From the NCBI GenBank assembly GCA_046294345.1, contig JBKBJT010000015.1, positions 1 through 64,000 of the forward strand: a DNA stretch of 64,000 bases, given 5' to 3'. Position numbers and translations under genes: made by a program. Under the pieces are notes generated by a model. That model was not told the origin of the DNA. It did not search any database and saw only the letters and a program-made list of their open reading frames with translations. This DNA comes from Ferrovibrio sp046294345 (GTDB taxonomy: Bacteria > Pseudomonadota > Alphaproteobacteria > Ferrovibrionales > Ferrovibrionaceae). This document shows, one piece after another, positions 44,493-53,819 of this stretch (position 1 is the stretch's first letter; every line of letters begins with the position of its first letter).

Positions 44493-46190
44493 ATGAGCGC
44501 ACCGTTCTGGGAAAAATCCTATCCGGCCGGGGTAACCTGGGCACAGAATTTCCAGGCCAGGCCGATCTGGACCCTGCTGGACGACGCCGTCGCGCGCTTC
44601 GCGCCGCGGCCCTGCCTGGATTTCATGGGCAAGGGGTACACCTACGCCGCCGTCTCCGACCTGGTCGACCGCGCCGCCAAGGGCTTCCAGCAGCTCGGCG
44701 TCGGCCCGGGTGTGCATGTCGGCCTGTTCCTGCCCAATACGCCGCATTACGTGATCTGCTTCTTCGCCATCCTGAAGGCCGGTGGCCGGGTGGTGAATTA
44801 CAGCCCGCTCGATGCCGAGCGCGAACTGCGCTACAAGATCGAGGATAGCCAGACTGACATCATCGTGACGCTGGACCTCAAGGCGCTGTATCCCAACATC
44901 GCCAAGATGATCGGCACCACGCGGCTGAAGAAGGTGGTGGTCTGCCGCCTGCCCGATGTGCTGCCCTTCCCCAAGAACCTGCTGTTCCCGCTGGCCAAGG
45001 GCAAGGAAATCGCCGCCGTTCCGAAGGACGACAAGCATATCCGCTTCGCTGACCTGATCGCCAATGACGGCCGCTACACCCCGCATCCGGTGAAGGACCC
45101 GGCCGAGGAGGTGGCGATCCTGCAATATACCGGCGGCACCACCGGCCAGCCCAAGGGCGCCATGCTCACCCATGGCAACATCACGGCCACCGTGCACATG
45201 TACGCCAGCTGGACCGGCAACCTGAACCTGCTGGATGACGGCAAGGAACGCGTGCTGATGGTCCTGCCGATGTTCCACATCTATGGCCTGAGCGCGGTGC
45301 TGCTGCGCATGCTGACCATCGGTGCGGAATTCATCATGCATCCGCGCTTTGACCTGAAGGCGGTGATCGAGGATCTGCACAAGAAGAAGATCTCGATCTT
45401 CCCCGGTGTGCCCACGATGTATGCCGCCATCGTCAACCTGGCGAACCTGAAGGATTACGACCTTTCGGGGCTGAAATTCTGCGCGTCCGGCGGCGCCCCG
45501 CTGCCGGTCGAGGTGCAGGACAGGTTCGAGAATGCCACCGGCTGCAAGATGATCGAGGGCTGGGGCATGACGGAGACCTCGCCGGCCGGCACCCAGACGG
45601 TCTATGGCGGCGTGCGCAAACGCGGGTCCTGCGGCCTGCCGCTGCCGGGCGTCACCATCGAGATCGTCGATGTCGACGATCCGCTGAAGGTGCTGGGCGT
45701 GAAGGAAACCGGCGAGATCTGCATCACCGGCCCGAACGTGATGAAGGGCTACTGGAACAAGCCCGAGGCGACGGCGGAAGCCTTCGCCGGCGGCCGCTTC
45801 CACACCGGCGACGTGGGCTATATCGACGAGGATGGCTATATCTTCATCGTCGACCGCAAGAAGGACATGATCCTGTCGGGCGGCTTCAACGTCTATCCGC
45901 GCAACATCGAGGAAGCGATCTACGAGCATCCCGCCGTCGAGGAATGCACAGTGATCGGCATCCCCGACCAGTATCGCGGCCAGTCGGCCAAGGCCTTCAT
46001 CAAGCTGAAGGCCGGCGCGAAACCCTTCACCTTCGAAGAACTGCGCGACTTCCTGAAGGACAAGCTGGGCAAGCACGAGATGCCCGTAGCGATGGATATC
46101 CGCGACGCTCTGCCCAAGACCCTGATCGGCAAGCTTTCGAAAAAGGAGCTGGTCGAGGAAGAGAAGAAGAAGGCCGGCGGCGGCGAATAA
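44493..46190 (+). CDS. Long-chain fatty acyl-CoA ligase (FadD-like)
   Basis: The 565-residue enzyme activates fatty acids to acyl-CoA through an acyl-adenylate. It has the ATP motif YTGGTTGQPKGAMLTHGN, the GWGMTETSPAGTQT region, TGDVGYIDEDGYIFIVDRKK and the late GFNVYPRNIEE. These match the FadD-like branch of AMP-forming ligases. The ATG at 44493 follows AGGGGGAGCATA. A strong hairpin terminator lies 18 bp after the stop. With the two dehydrogenases, isomerase, MaoC and FadJ-like protein in the window it could supply substrates for oxidation. Confidence 0.92.
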   Translation: MSAPFWEKSYPAGVTWAQNFQARPIWTLLDDAVARFAPRPCLDFMGKGYTYAAVSDLVDRAAKGFQQLGVGPGVHVGLFLPNTPHYVICFFAILKAGGRVVNYSPLDAERELRYKIEDSQTDIIVTLDLKALYPNIAKMIGTTRLKKVVVCRLPDVLPFPKNLLFPLAKGKEIAAVPKDDKHIRFADLIANDGRYTPHPVKDPAEEVAILQYTGGTTGQPKGAMLTHGNITATVHMYASWTGNLNLLDDGKERVLMVLPMFHIYGLSAVLLRMLTIGAEFIMHPRFDLKAVIEDLHKKKISIFPGVPTMYAAIVNLANLKDYDLSGLKFCASGGAPLPVEVQDRFENATGCKMIEGWGMTETSPAGTQTVYGGVRKRGSCGLPLPGVTIEIVDVDDPLKVLGVKETGEICITGPNVMKGYWNKPEATAEAFAGGRFHTGDVGYIDEDGYIFIVDRKKDMILSGGFNVYPRNIEEAIYEHPAVEECTVIGIPDQYRGQSAKAFIKLKAGAKPFTFEELRDFLKDKLGKHEMPVAMDIRDALPKTLIGKLSKKELVEEEKKKAGGGE

Positions 46191-46207
46191 GCCCAGGCCA
46201 CAACAAC

Positions 46208-46238
46208 AAAAAGCCCCGGTGCGAGCCGGGGCTTTTTT
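46208..46238 (+). terminator. Intrinsic terminator after the acyl-CoA ligase
   Basis: AAAAAGCCCCGG (46208-46219) pairs with CCGGGGCTTTTT (46226-46237) across a 6-base loop, and T residues continue to 46238. The A-tract makes it able to act on the convergent lyase gene (stop at 46260) too. Confidence 0.9.
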
Positions 46239-46259
46239 ATTGGCGCCAGGCCAGCGCGG

Positions 46260-47201
46260 CTATTCGGCCGCCTGGGCCTTGGCTTGGCCCGAATCCCAGT
46301 CTTTCAGAGCCTGCGCTACCGGCTTCACCCTGGCGCGCTGCTCAGGCCCCAGCACGCTCATCAGCGGCAGCATCGGCCCCATATCGGCAATGCCGGCCAG
46401 CGTGACCGCGTCATGCAGGGTGCGGATCGGGCTGATGCCGTCGCGCAGATCTTCCAGCGGCAGATAGGCCTCGCGCAACCGCTCGGCCTCGGCCATATCG
46501 CCCCGGCGCAGGGCGGCCAGCATCGCCATCGAGCCGCGCGGTGCCACGCAGACCGAGCCGGAGGTGAAGCTGCGCAGGCCGAATTTCTGGAAATGCACGA
46601 TCGCCGGCCGCTCGCCGATGCCGCTGATCACCAGCGCCGGATCAACATGGTCGAGCAGGCGCTTCAAATACTCGTCCTGTGCCGGATCGGCTCGCACGGT
46701 GCCGTATTTCACGGCGCAGACAAGGCCCTCGCGCATCAGCCGGCCGGCCGATTCCGGGGCGATGTAGTTCTCGGCCTTGATATAGAGGATCACCGGCTTG
46801 CCCATAGTGACTGCGGCGCGCCGCAGGCCGACTTCCACGCCCTCGGGGGTGGCCGGGAAGGTCTGCGGCAGGGCCATGGCGGCGGGCACCTTGGAACCGC
46901 GCAGGATCTTGGCCTGGTCGATCAGCTTGCCGTAATCGGGACCGAAGGATGGGATCAGCCAGGTATCGGGCCCGACCGCGTCGATCAGGAAATCCAGGAT
47001 CTCGGCATATTCGCCGACCGAGACGTTGTAGAAGTTGGCGTTGCCGCCATACATCAGGCTACGCACCCCGCCGGCCTCGAGATAGCCGATCAGTTGCCGA
47101 TTCGCCTCCTCGTTCAGGGTCAGGTCGGAGTAACGGGCCAGTGGCGGCACCGCCAGAACGGAGGCAGACAGGTCGGCGGCGGTCACGGGCGTTGTTTTCA
47201 T
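46260..47201 (-). CDS. Dihydrodipicolinate synthase (DapA) family lyase
   Basis: The 313-residue protein is an (alpha/beta)8 aldolase of the DapA family. VCAVKYGTVRAD near residue 160 holds the Schiff-base lysine. The substrate-side motif of true DapA, GTTGE, is replaced here: the corresponding region reads YGGNANFYNV. It is therefore more likely an aldolase or dehydratase of another 2-oxoacid. The start at 47201 has GGAGCAAACATA before it. It is transcribed away from the TPR-methyltransferase gene. Confidence 0.8.
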   Translation of the reverse strand: MKTTPVTAADLSASVLAVPPLARYSDLTLNEEANRQLIGYLEAGGVRSLMYGGNANFYNVSVGEYAEILDFLIDAVGPDTWLIPSFGPDYGKLIDQAKILRGSKVPAAMALPQTFPATPEGVEVGLRRAAVTMGKPVILYIKAENYIAPESAGRLMREGLVCAVKYGTVRADPAQDEYLKRLLDHVDPALVISGIGERPAIVHFQKFGLRSFTSGSVCVAPRGSMAMLAALRRGDMAEAERLREAYLPLEDLRDGISPIRTLHDAVTLAGIADMGPMLPLMSVLGPEQRARVKPVAQALKDWDSGQAKAQAAE

Positions 47202-47274
47202 TATGTTTGCTCCAGCGGGGCGTTCCTCTTAATGTGGGAGAGTAATCCGTCCTCAGCCCCTGCTGCAAAGCGAA

Positions 47275-49395
47275 ATGTCACTCCCAAACCCCGATGAAAT
47301 AGCGGCAAAGGCACATCTGCTGCCCATGCTGCGGGCGGCGATCCGCGCAATCGAAACGGAGCGGTTCGACCAGGCCGAGGGCTTTCTGGACAGCATCCTC
47401 AAGCAGGAGCCCGACTTCGCCGACGCCCTGCATCTGAAGGGATACATCGCCTTCCAGCGCGGCGCGCTGGATACGGCGCGCCGGCTGGTCGAGCAGGCCA
47501 TCGCCAAGGATTTCCATTTCGAGGATTATCACGTCACCCTGGGGCATATCCTGCTGGCCCTCGGCGACCGCGAAGGCGCCAAGAACAGCTTCGGCGCGGC
47601 CATCGCGCTCAATCCGAAATACAACGAGGCCTATATCGGCCTGGCCCATATCTTTCTGGCCGAAGACAGCGTGGACTCCGCGATCGGCGCGCTGGCCACT
47701 GCCCGGAGTTCCAGTGCCAAACATCCCGAAACCAACTACATGCTGGGCTATGCCCTGATGATCAAGGGCGATGCCAAGCAGGCCATCCGCTTTTTCGGCT
47801 TAGCCCACAAGCTGGCGCCAGACATAGTGCGCTACAAGGTCGGCCTGGCCCGCTCGCTGCGCGATGTACGGCTGAAGCAGCCCAATCCGGAACTGGTGGC
47901 CAGCGTGCTGCCCCTGCTGGGCGAGCCGGGCATCGAACCGCGCGACCTGGCGCCACTGATCGAAAGCGCGATCTGCCTGGACCCGGTTTTCCTCGCGCTG
48001 AACCCGATTGACGCCATGCCGGGCGAAGCAATCGCCACCGCCCTGGCCCAGCCTGCCTGTCCCGACATCCTGCGGATTACCGCGCTGCCTGCCTGGCTGA
48101 AATACGGCCTCGTCAGCCACCCCAAGCTGGAACGACGGCTCACGGCGTTGCGGCGCGGCCTGCTGGCCATGGCCTTCCACTCCCCCGAGGCATTGCCGCG
48201 ATACGAATCCCTACTCTGCCTGATGGCGATCCGCGGCTTCCAGGCGGAATACATCGACCGGATTTCTAAAGACGAAACCGCCGCGCTGACTGAACTGGCG
48301 GCAAGGCTGGAAGCGCAGTCGCCCGCCGATAGCCCGACCCTGTTCGCGGTATATGCGTGCTACCGGCCGCTTTACCAGCGCCACGATGTCGAGCGCCTGG
48401 CTTCTGCCTCATGGCCGGGCGCCTATGCCGACCTGAAACGCATCCAGATCGACGAACCGCTGGCCGAACGGCGCATCACCGCCACCATCCCGGCCTTGAC
48501 GCCGATCGAGGATCAGACCAGCCAGGCCGTGCGGGAGATGTATGAGGAAAGCCCCTTCCCGCGCTGGCATCAGCCGATCCTGGGCACGCCGCAGACGGTG
48601 AGCGGCCGGCTGCGGACCGCCCTGCCGCTGCAGCAGATACCGGCGGAGGAGCATCTCAATCCCGATATCCTCGTGGCCGGCTGCGGGACGGGCCTGCATG
48701 CCATCCTGGCCGCGACCAGCTATGCCTTCTCGAAGATCCTCGCCATCGACTTGAGTCGCACCAGCCTGTCCTATGCCATCCGCAAGGCGACCGAGATCGG
48801 CATCGGCAACGTGGAATTCGCCCAGGCGGATATCCTGAAGCTCGGCAGCATCCCGCGCCGCTTCGACGTGATCGAAAGCTTCGGCGTGCTGCATCACCTG
48901 CGCGACCCGGCCGCCGGGCTGGCGCAACTGGTTGCCCTGCTGAAACCCGGCGGTTACATGATGCTGGGCCTTTACAGCGAGATCGGCCGCCGCGACGTGG
49001 TGAAGGCGCGCGAACTGATCGCCCGGCTTGGCCTGGACGACAGCCCGGAAGAAGTGCGGGAATTCCGCCGCATCCTACCCAAGCAGGATCCTGAACTAGC
49101 CGCGAGACTGAGCGCCTCCAGCGCCTATTACGCGCTCAGCGACCTGCGCGACCTGGTGTTCCACCGCCAGGAGCATCGTTACACGCCGCAGCAATTGCGC
49201 CAGCTCATCAATGGTGCCGGACTGGAATTCCTCGGCTTCGAGTTTTCCGCGCCGAAAGCCCTGTCGGGATATCGCGCGCGCTTCCCCGACGACCCCACGG
49301 CCACGAACCTCGATTACTGGGCCGAGGTGGAACGTGAAAATCCCGACCTGTTCGCCAATTGCTACCGCTTCTGGGTCCGCCGCAAGACAGATTGA
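47275..49395 (+). CDS. TPR repeat-methyltransferase fusion protein
   Basis: The 706-residue protein joins an N-terminal tetratricopeptide-repeat region (about residues 20-200, several repeats such as GHILLALGDREGAKNSFGAA and YMLGYALMIKGDAKQAI) to a C-terminal S-adenosylmethionine methyltransferase. Motif I is LVAGCGTGLHAILAAT near residue 466, and FDVIESFGVLHHLRDPAAGL is motif IV. The middle is helical. TPR-methyltransferases of this form are found in many alphaproteobacteria with unknown substrates; a protein or a glycan is plausible. Translation from the ATG at 47275 has only a weak ribosome-binding site. Confidence 0.85.
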   Translation: MSLPNPDEIAAKAHLLPMLRAAIRAIETERFDQAEGFLDSILKQEPDFADALHLKGYIAFQRGALDTARRLVEQAIAKDFHFEDYHVTLGHILLALGDREGAKNSFGAAIALNPKYNEAYIGLAHIFLAEDSVDSAIGALATARSSSAKHPETNYMLGYALMIKGDAKQAIRFFGLAHKLAPDIVRYKVGLARSLRDVRLKQPNPELVASVLPLLGEPGIEPRDLAPLIESAICLDPVFLALNPIDAMPGEAIATALAQPACPDILRITALPAWLKYGLVSHPKLERRLTALRRGLLAMAFHSPEALPRYESLLCLMAIRGFQAEYIDRISKDETAALTELAARLEAQSPADSPTLFAVYACYRPLYQRHDVERLASASWPGAYADLKRIQIDEPLAERRITATIPALTPIEDQTSQAVREMYEESPFPRWHQPILGTPQTVSGRLRTALPLQQIPAEEHLNPDILVAGCGTGLHAILAATSYAFSKILAIDLSRTSLSYAIRKATEIGIGNVEFAQADILKLGSIPRRFDVIESFGVLHHLRDPAAGLAQLVALLKPGGYMMLGLYSEIGRRDVVKARELIARLGLDDSPEEVREFRRILPKQDPELAARLSASSAYYALSDLRDLVFHRQEHRYTPQQLRQLINGAGLEFLGFEFSAPKALSGYRARFPDDPTATNLDYWAEVERENPDLFANCYRFWVRRKTD

Positions 49396-50181
49396 TCAGA
49401 CGCGCCCCAGATGGCTTCGGAAGCGCCGCGCCAGATCGCGGGTCGCCTTGGCCAGTAGCCCCTGGTCGACACCGACAGCGACAAACATGAAGCCGGCATC
49501 CAGGTAACGCCGCGCGTCATCCTCGTTCGGCGCCAGAATGCCGCAGGGTTTCCCGGCCGCCTGGCAGAGCTGCAGCCCTCGCATGATGGCGGCCTGCGCA
49601 TCGGGATGGGCACTGTTGCCCAGATGGCCCAGATCGGCTGACAAGTCGGCCGGGCCGATGAAGATGCCATCCACGCCATCGACCTTGGCAATCTCGGGGA
49701 TGCGGTTCAGCGCGGCACCTGTTTCCACCTGCACGATCACGCCGATCTCGCTGTCGGCGTGGGCATGATAATCCTGCACCAGGCCGTAACGATTGGCGCG
49801 CTGCGAGCCGGATACGCCGCGGATGCCGCGCGGCGGATATCGCGTGGCCGCCACCGCGCGGCGGGCCTCCTCTGCATCCTGCACGAAGGGCAGGATCAGG
49901 TTGGGCGAGCCGATATCGAGAAACCGCTTGATCAGCACGGCATCGTTCCAGGCCGGACGAACCACGGGGCTGGCGGTGTTGGCATCGATCTGCATGGCCT
50001 GCAACTGCTGCAGGATCATTGGCACTTCATTCGGGGAATGTTCGGTATCCAGAACCACCCAGTCGAAACCGGCGGTGGCAACGATCTCGGCCACGATGTT
50101 GCTGCACAGGGATGCCCATAATCCGATCTGCGGGCGGCCTTCTTTCAATGCATGTTTGAAGGCATTGACGGGCAATTTCAT
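49396..50181 (-). CDS. HpcH/HpaI family aldolase
   Basis: The 261-residue protein belongs to the class II pyruvate aldolases of the HpcH/HpaI family. Conserved blocks are GLWASLCSNIVAEIVATAGF, then VVLDTEHSPNE with the metal ligand region, and IFIGPADLSADLGHLGN. The family splits 4-hydroxy-2-oxoacids into pyruvate and an aldehyde, or the reverse. The likely start is the ATG at 50181 (MKLPVNAFKHAL). It ends one base after the TPR-methyltransferase gene, transcribed convergently. Its start faces the cheW gene across 222 bp. Confidence 0.88.
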   Translation of the reverse strand: MKLPVNAFKHALKEGRPQIGLWASLCSNIVAEIVATAGFDWVVLDTEHSPNEVPMILQQLQAMQIDANTASPVVRPAWNDAVLIKRFLDIGSPNLILPFVQDAEEARRAVAATRYPPRGIRGVSGSQRANRYGLVQDYHAHADSEIGVIVQVETGAALNRIPEIAKVDGVDGIFIGPADLSADLGHLGNSAHPDAQAAIMRGLQLCQAAGKPCGILAPNEDDARRYLDAGFMFVAVGVDQGLLAKATRDLARRFRSHLGRV

Positions 50182-50403
50182 GGCAACGATACCTTTCGGG
50201 ATTCTGCCGGTGCAGCAAGACCGGCGGTGCGGGATCACAGTCCTGTCTTACGGCCTGTTTTATGGAACTCATTGGACGGACTGCTATACATCAGCCAATA
50301 AATTATGGCGACGCAAGCAGAATATGACTGCCTTCCCGGCCTTTGATTTGATAAAAAAGACGCAAGGCAACCCACCGTCGGCGCGCTGATCAGAGGAGGC
50401 ACC

Positions 50404-50994
50404 ATGACCCAACTCCCCACAGCATCGAGCGATCACGGCAGCGGCAATATCCCGCCGAATAGCATAGCGGCAGCACGCGGCCATGCCGCCGCGCAATCGG
50501 GTGACACCTCCGGCAGCAACGAATACCTCACCTTCTCGATCGACAGCCAGGATTACGGCATCGACATCTTGAGCGTGCGCGAAATCCGGGCCTGGACCGA
50601 GGTGACGAACCTGCCCAACACGCCGGACTTCGTGCGCGGCATCATCAACCTGCGTGGCACCATCGTACCGATCTACGACCTGCGCGTCCGCTTCGGCGGC
50701 GGCCGCACCACCCCGACCAGCATGCATGTCGTGATCGTCGTGGTGGCAGCCAACGGTACCTTCGGGCTGCTGGTCGATTCCGTGTCCGACATCCTGTCGA
50801 TCGCCGAACGCGACCTGCAGGGTGTGCCGGAAACCGGGATGGAGGCCGACTATCGTTTCCTTAATGCCATCGTCGCGCGCGGCGACCGCATGGTGTCTAT
50901 CATCGACCTCGATCACCTGGTCAACCAGGACACGGCGGCGCAGATGGAACAGATCGCCGCGCAACAAGGGTCCGGTGCGGCCGCCCAGGCGTGA
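50404..50994 (+). CDS. cheW: CheW-type chemotaxis coupling protein
   Basis: The 196-residue protein is an SH3-like CheW coupling protein. After a disordered N-terminal extension of about 40 residues come YLTFSIDSQDYGIDILSVRE, the TEVTNLPNTPDFVRGIINLR segment and ADYRFLNAIVARGDRMVSII. It should link chemoreceptors to CheA. The ATG at 50404 follows AGAGGAGGCACC. It is 200 bp ahead of a receptor gene. No cheA, cheR or cheB is in the window, so a small accessory chemotaxis locus is likely. Confidence 0.92.
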   Translation: MTQLPTASSDHGSGNIPPNSIAAARGHAAAQSGDTSGSNEYLTFSIDSQDYGIDILSVREIRAWTEVTNLPNTPDFVRGIINLRGTIVPIYDLRVRFGGGRTTPTSMHVVIVVVAANGTFGLLVDSVSDILSIAERDLQGVPETGMEADYRFLNAIVARGDRMVSIIDLDHLVNQDTAAQMEQIAAQQGSGAAAQA

Positions 50995-51194
50995 TGTCTT
51001 CCGATGATCAGACAGGGCCGTGTTTTGCGGGGCACATGATTGCGACTCGCAGCTATCTGCCCCTACGCACCCGATTTCCGCGGCGTAAGGATTAAATCTT
51101 GATAACCTATGCACTTTAGCCGAGTGCATTGCACAAAAGTCCGGCTAATTTAATTCCGCTGACAACCCCAACACGGGGACAAAGGGGAATACCC

Positions 51195-53714
51195 ATGCCG
51201 ACTTTTTCCATCCGCACCACACTGGGGCTCGTTATCGGCGTCCTGGGCATCATGCTGGTCGCAATCAGTGCCATCTCGCTGAACGAGGCCATTCAGCGTT
51301 ACAGCGCCGCTCAGAAGGTGGCGACGCTGGCCCCGATCAGCCAGGCCTTCTTCCGCAGCCTGCAGCAGCATCGGCTGGAGCGCGGCAACATCATGATCGC
51401 GTTCCGCGCCGACGCCCCAGCCAGCAAGGACAGCATCGACAACATCACCGCCCAGCGGGACAATACGAAAGACGGCTACAATACCGGCTATGCGCTTCTG
51501 TCGGCGCTCCGCGACCTGCCGGGCGCGGCCCCGATTCAGACCAAGCTGAAATCCGCGCATGATGCCGTGGAAGCAATGCGTCCCAAGATGATGACGCTGA
51601 TTGCCCAACCCAAGGACCAGCGTGACGCGCAGGCCATGCAGGACTGGCCACGCGTAACCCAGGGCTATCTGAACGCCCTGCAGGAGGCTTCGGATTTCCT
51701 GGAATCCTCGCTCCAGCTTGTCGATCCCGTCGTCGACCAGATGCTGAACGTCAAACAGAACGCCTGGACGATTCGCAACTATTCGGGCTCCATGGTTCTG
51801 CGCATCCTCACCACCATGTCGGCCAACCAGAACTGGGGTATTCCCGAGGTGATGGCTCATGCCGATGATGCCGGCCGCTCGGCTACGGCGTGGGACATCG
51901 TTACCGTCATTGCTGCGCGCGATGATGCGCCCGCTTCCGTGCGCGAGGTCGTGAACAATGCCAAGGCCTTCTTTTCCGGTCCTATCGGCGAGGAGCGTCA
52001 GACCATTGTAAAGGCACTGAGCAGCGGCCAGCCTTCGCCGGTTCCGATCTCGAAATACCAGCCGGGTGTGGTCGATAGCCTCAATCTGCTGAATGCAATC
52101 GCCAATACGGCACTGGATGAACTGATCAAACGTGCCGATGCGCAGATGACCCAGACGCAGCAAAGCCTGGGCCTGAATGGCGCCCTGCTGGTCGCTGCCA
52201 TAGCCTTCACCGTCTTCGGCTTCCTGATCGTGCAATGGCGCGTCAGCGGTCCGATCCAGCGGATGACCGGCGCCATGCAGCGTCTGGCCGACCGCGACCT
52301 CGCGGTGGAAATCCCCTTCGTCGATCGCGGCGCCGAAATCGGCCAGATGGCCAAGGCCGTGCAGGTGTTCAAGGACAACATGGTTGCCCGCGAAAAGGCC
52401 GAAGCCGATATCGCCCGCCAGCGCGAAGAAAGCGAGCAGCGGCGCATCGAACGCGAGGCGCGCGAGAAGGCGGCCGGCGATGAGATCGCTGCCCTGGTCA
52501 ACAAGGTGGCGCAGGGCGACCTGTCGGGCCGCATTAATGAAGGCGGTAAGGAAGGCTTCTTCCTCACCACCAGCCAGGAACTGAACCGCCTGGCCGCGAC
52601 CTTGCAGACCATGGCCGGCGAGATGGCCGACACCATGGGCGCCATGGCCGGCGGCGACCTGACCAAGTCGGTGCGCGGCGATTACCGCGGCGTGTTCGGT
52701 CAGTTGAAAGACAGCGCCAACAGCATGGCCGACCGCATGCGCGATTTCGCCGGCCGCCTGACCAGCACGGCGCAGTCGGTGAAGACCGCGTCGGATGAGA
52801 TTTCCTCTGGCTCGCAGGACCTGGCGCAGCGTACGGAAAGCCAGGCAGCCAGCATCGAGGAAACGGCCGCCTCGATGCACGAGATCACCACGACGGTGAA
52901 GCAGAATGCCGACAACGCCCAGGCCGCCAACCAGCTGGCGACAGCGGCCCGCGACACCGCGGAAAAGGGCGGCAGCGTAGTGGGCGATGCCGTTTCGGCG
53001 GTGAGCCGGATCGAGGAAAGCGCGCAGAAGATCTCCGACATCGTCGGGCTGATCGACGAGATCGCCTTCCAGACCAACCTGCTGGCGCTGAATGCCTCGG
53101 TGGAAGCAGCGCGCGCCGGCGAGGCCGGCAAGGGCTTTGCCGTGGTGGCGCAGGAAGTGCGTGCGCTGGCCCAGCGTTCGGCCAATGCATCGAAGGACAT
53201 CAAAGCCCTGATCCAGGAATCGAACGCCCAGGTGAAGACCGGGGCCGACCTGGTCGGCCGCACCGGCCAGTCGCTGACCGAGATCGTGGCCTCGATCAAG
53301 AAGGTGTCCGACATCGTGGCCGAGATCGCGGCCGCCAGCCGCGAGCAGGCCACCGGCCTGGAGCAGATCAACACCGCCGTGGGCCAGATGGACGAGATGA
53401 CCCAGCGTAACGCCGCCCTGGTGGAGGAAACCACGGCCGCCGCCCAGAGCCTGGCCGGCCAGGCCAGCGAGTTGGCCGACCTGGTCGGCTTCTTCAAGCT
53501 GGACGGACGCGCCCCGGCAGCGACACCGAAACTGGTTGCCGTGCCGCCTAGCCCGGCCCCGGCAGCAAAGCCGGCCGTGGCCGCCAAGCCGGCCCCGGCA
53601 AAGCCAACTTCAGCCAAGCCCGCTGCGGCGGCGACTCCTGCGCCGGCGCCGAAACCAGCTGCGGCCGCGCCCAGGCCGGCTGCGGCGGATGAGGACGACT
53701 GGCAGGAATTCTGA
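51195..53714 (+). CDS. Methyl-accepting chemotaxis protein
   Basis: The 839-residue receptor has a membrane helix near residues 8-30, a periplasmic sensory domain of about 300 residues, a second helix near residues 330-350, then two HAMP-like regions and the signalling coil with the conserved tip AFQTNLLALNASVEAARAGE. An Ala/Pro/Lys-rich tether follows. The last five residues are DWQEF, which fits the xWxxF pentapeptide that docks CheR or CheB. The ligand is unknown. It is coupled with cheW. I chose the ATG at 51195 after AAAGGGG. Confidence 0.93.
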   Translation: MPTFSIRTTLGLVIGVLGIMLVAISAISLNEAIQRYSAAQKVATLAPISQAFFRSLQQHRLERGNIMIAFRADAPASKDSIDNITAQRDNTKDGYNTGYALLSALRDLPGAAPIQTKLKSAHDAVEAMRPKMMTLIAQPKDQRDAQAMQDWPRVTQGYLNALQEASDFLESSLQLVDPVVDQMLNVKQNAWTIRNYSGSMVLRILTTMSANQNWGIPEVMAHADDAGRSATAWDIVTVIAARDDAPASVREVVNNAKAFFSGPIGEERQTIVKALSSGQPSPVPISKYQPGVVDSLNLLNAIANTALDELIKRADAQMTQTQQSLGLNGALLVAAIAFTVFGFLIVQWRVSGPIQRMTGAMQRLADRDLAVEIPFVDRGAEIGQMAKAVQVFKDNMVAREKAEADIARQREESEQRRIEREAREKAAGDEIAALVNKVAQGDLSGRINEGGKEGFFLTTSQELNRLAATLQTMAGEMADTMGAMAGGDLTKSVRGDYRGVFGQLKDSANSMADRMRDFAGRLTSTAQSVKTASDEISSGSQDLAQRTESQAASIEETAASMHEITTTVKQNADNAQAANQLATAARDTAEKGGSVVGDAVSAVSRIEESAQKISDIVGLIDEIAFQTNLLALNASVEAARAGEAGKGFAVVAQEVRALAQRSANASKDIKALIQESNAQVKTGADLVGRTGQSLTEIVASIKKVSDIVAEIAAASREQATGLEQINTAVGQMDEMTQRNAALVEETTAAAQSLAGQASELADLVGFFKLDGRAPAATPKLVAVPPSPAPAAKPAVAAKPAPAKPTSAKPAAAATPAPAPKPAAAAPRPAAADEDDWQEF

Positions 53715-53732
53715 CCGTCTTTCAAGGGGTTT

Positions 53733-53752
53733 CCCATGCCTTCGGGCATGGG
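53733..53752 (+). terminator. UUCG-capped hairpin after the chemoreceptor gene
   Basis: CCCATGCC (53733-53740) and GGCATGGG (53745-53752) form a perfect 8 bp stem closed by TTCG (53741-53744). As RNA this would be an extra-stable UUCG tetraloop. No U-run follows it, so it is not a classic intrinsic terminator; it may block exonucleases or mark the boundary before the transketolase gene. Confidence 0.5.
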
Positions 53753-53819
53753 TTGACGGGGGCCGCTGGGACCGGCATGGTCCGCCCGCTTTCGACTCCA
53801 GAAGCGGGATTCCACCGAT

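Noticed and set aside
51092..51106. TTAA followed after 7 bases by TAAC upstream of the MCP, resembling a CtrA site
   Set aside because: Only one half matches the TTAA-N7-TTAA consensus, so it is not a supported CtrA site.
51124..51134. GTGCATTGCAC odd-centred palindrome upstream of the MCP gene
   Set aside because: Eleven bases is short enough to be chance, and no regulator is known to match it.
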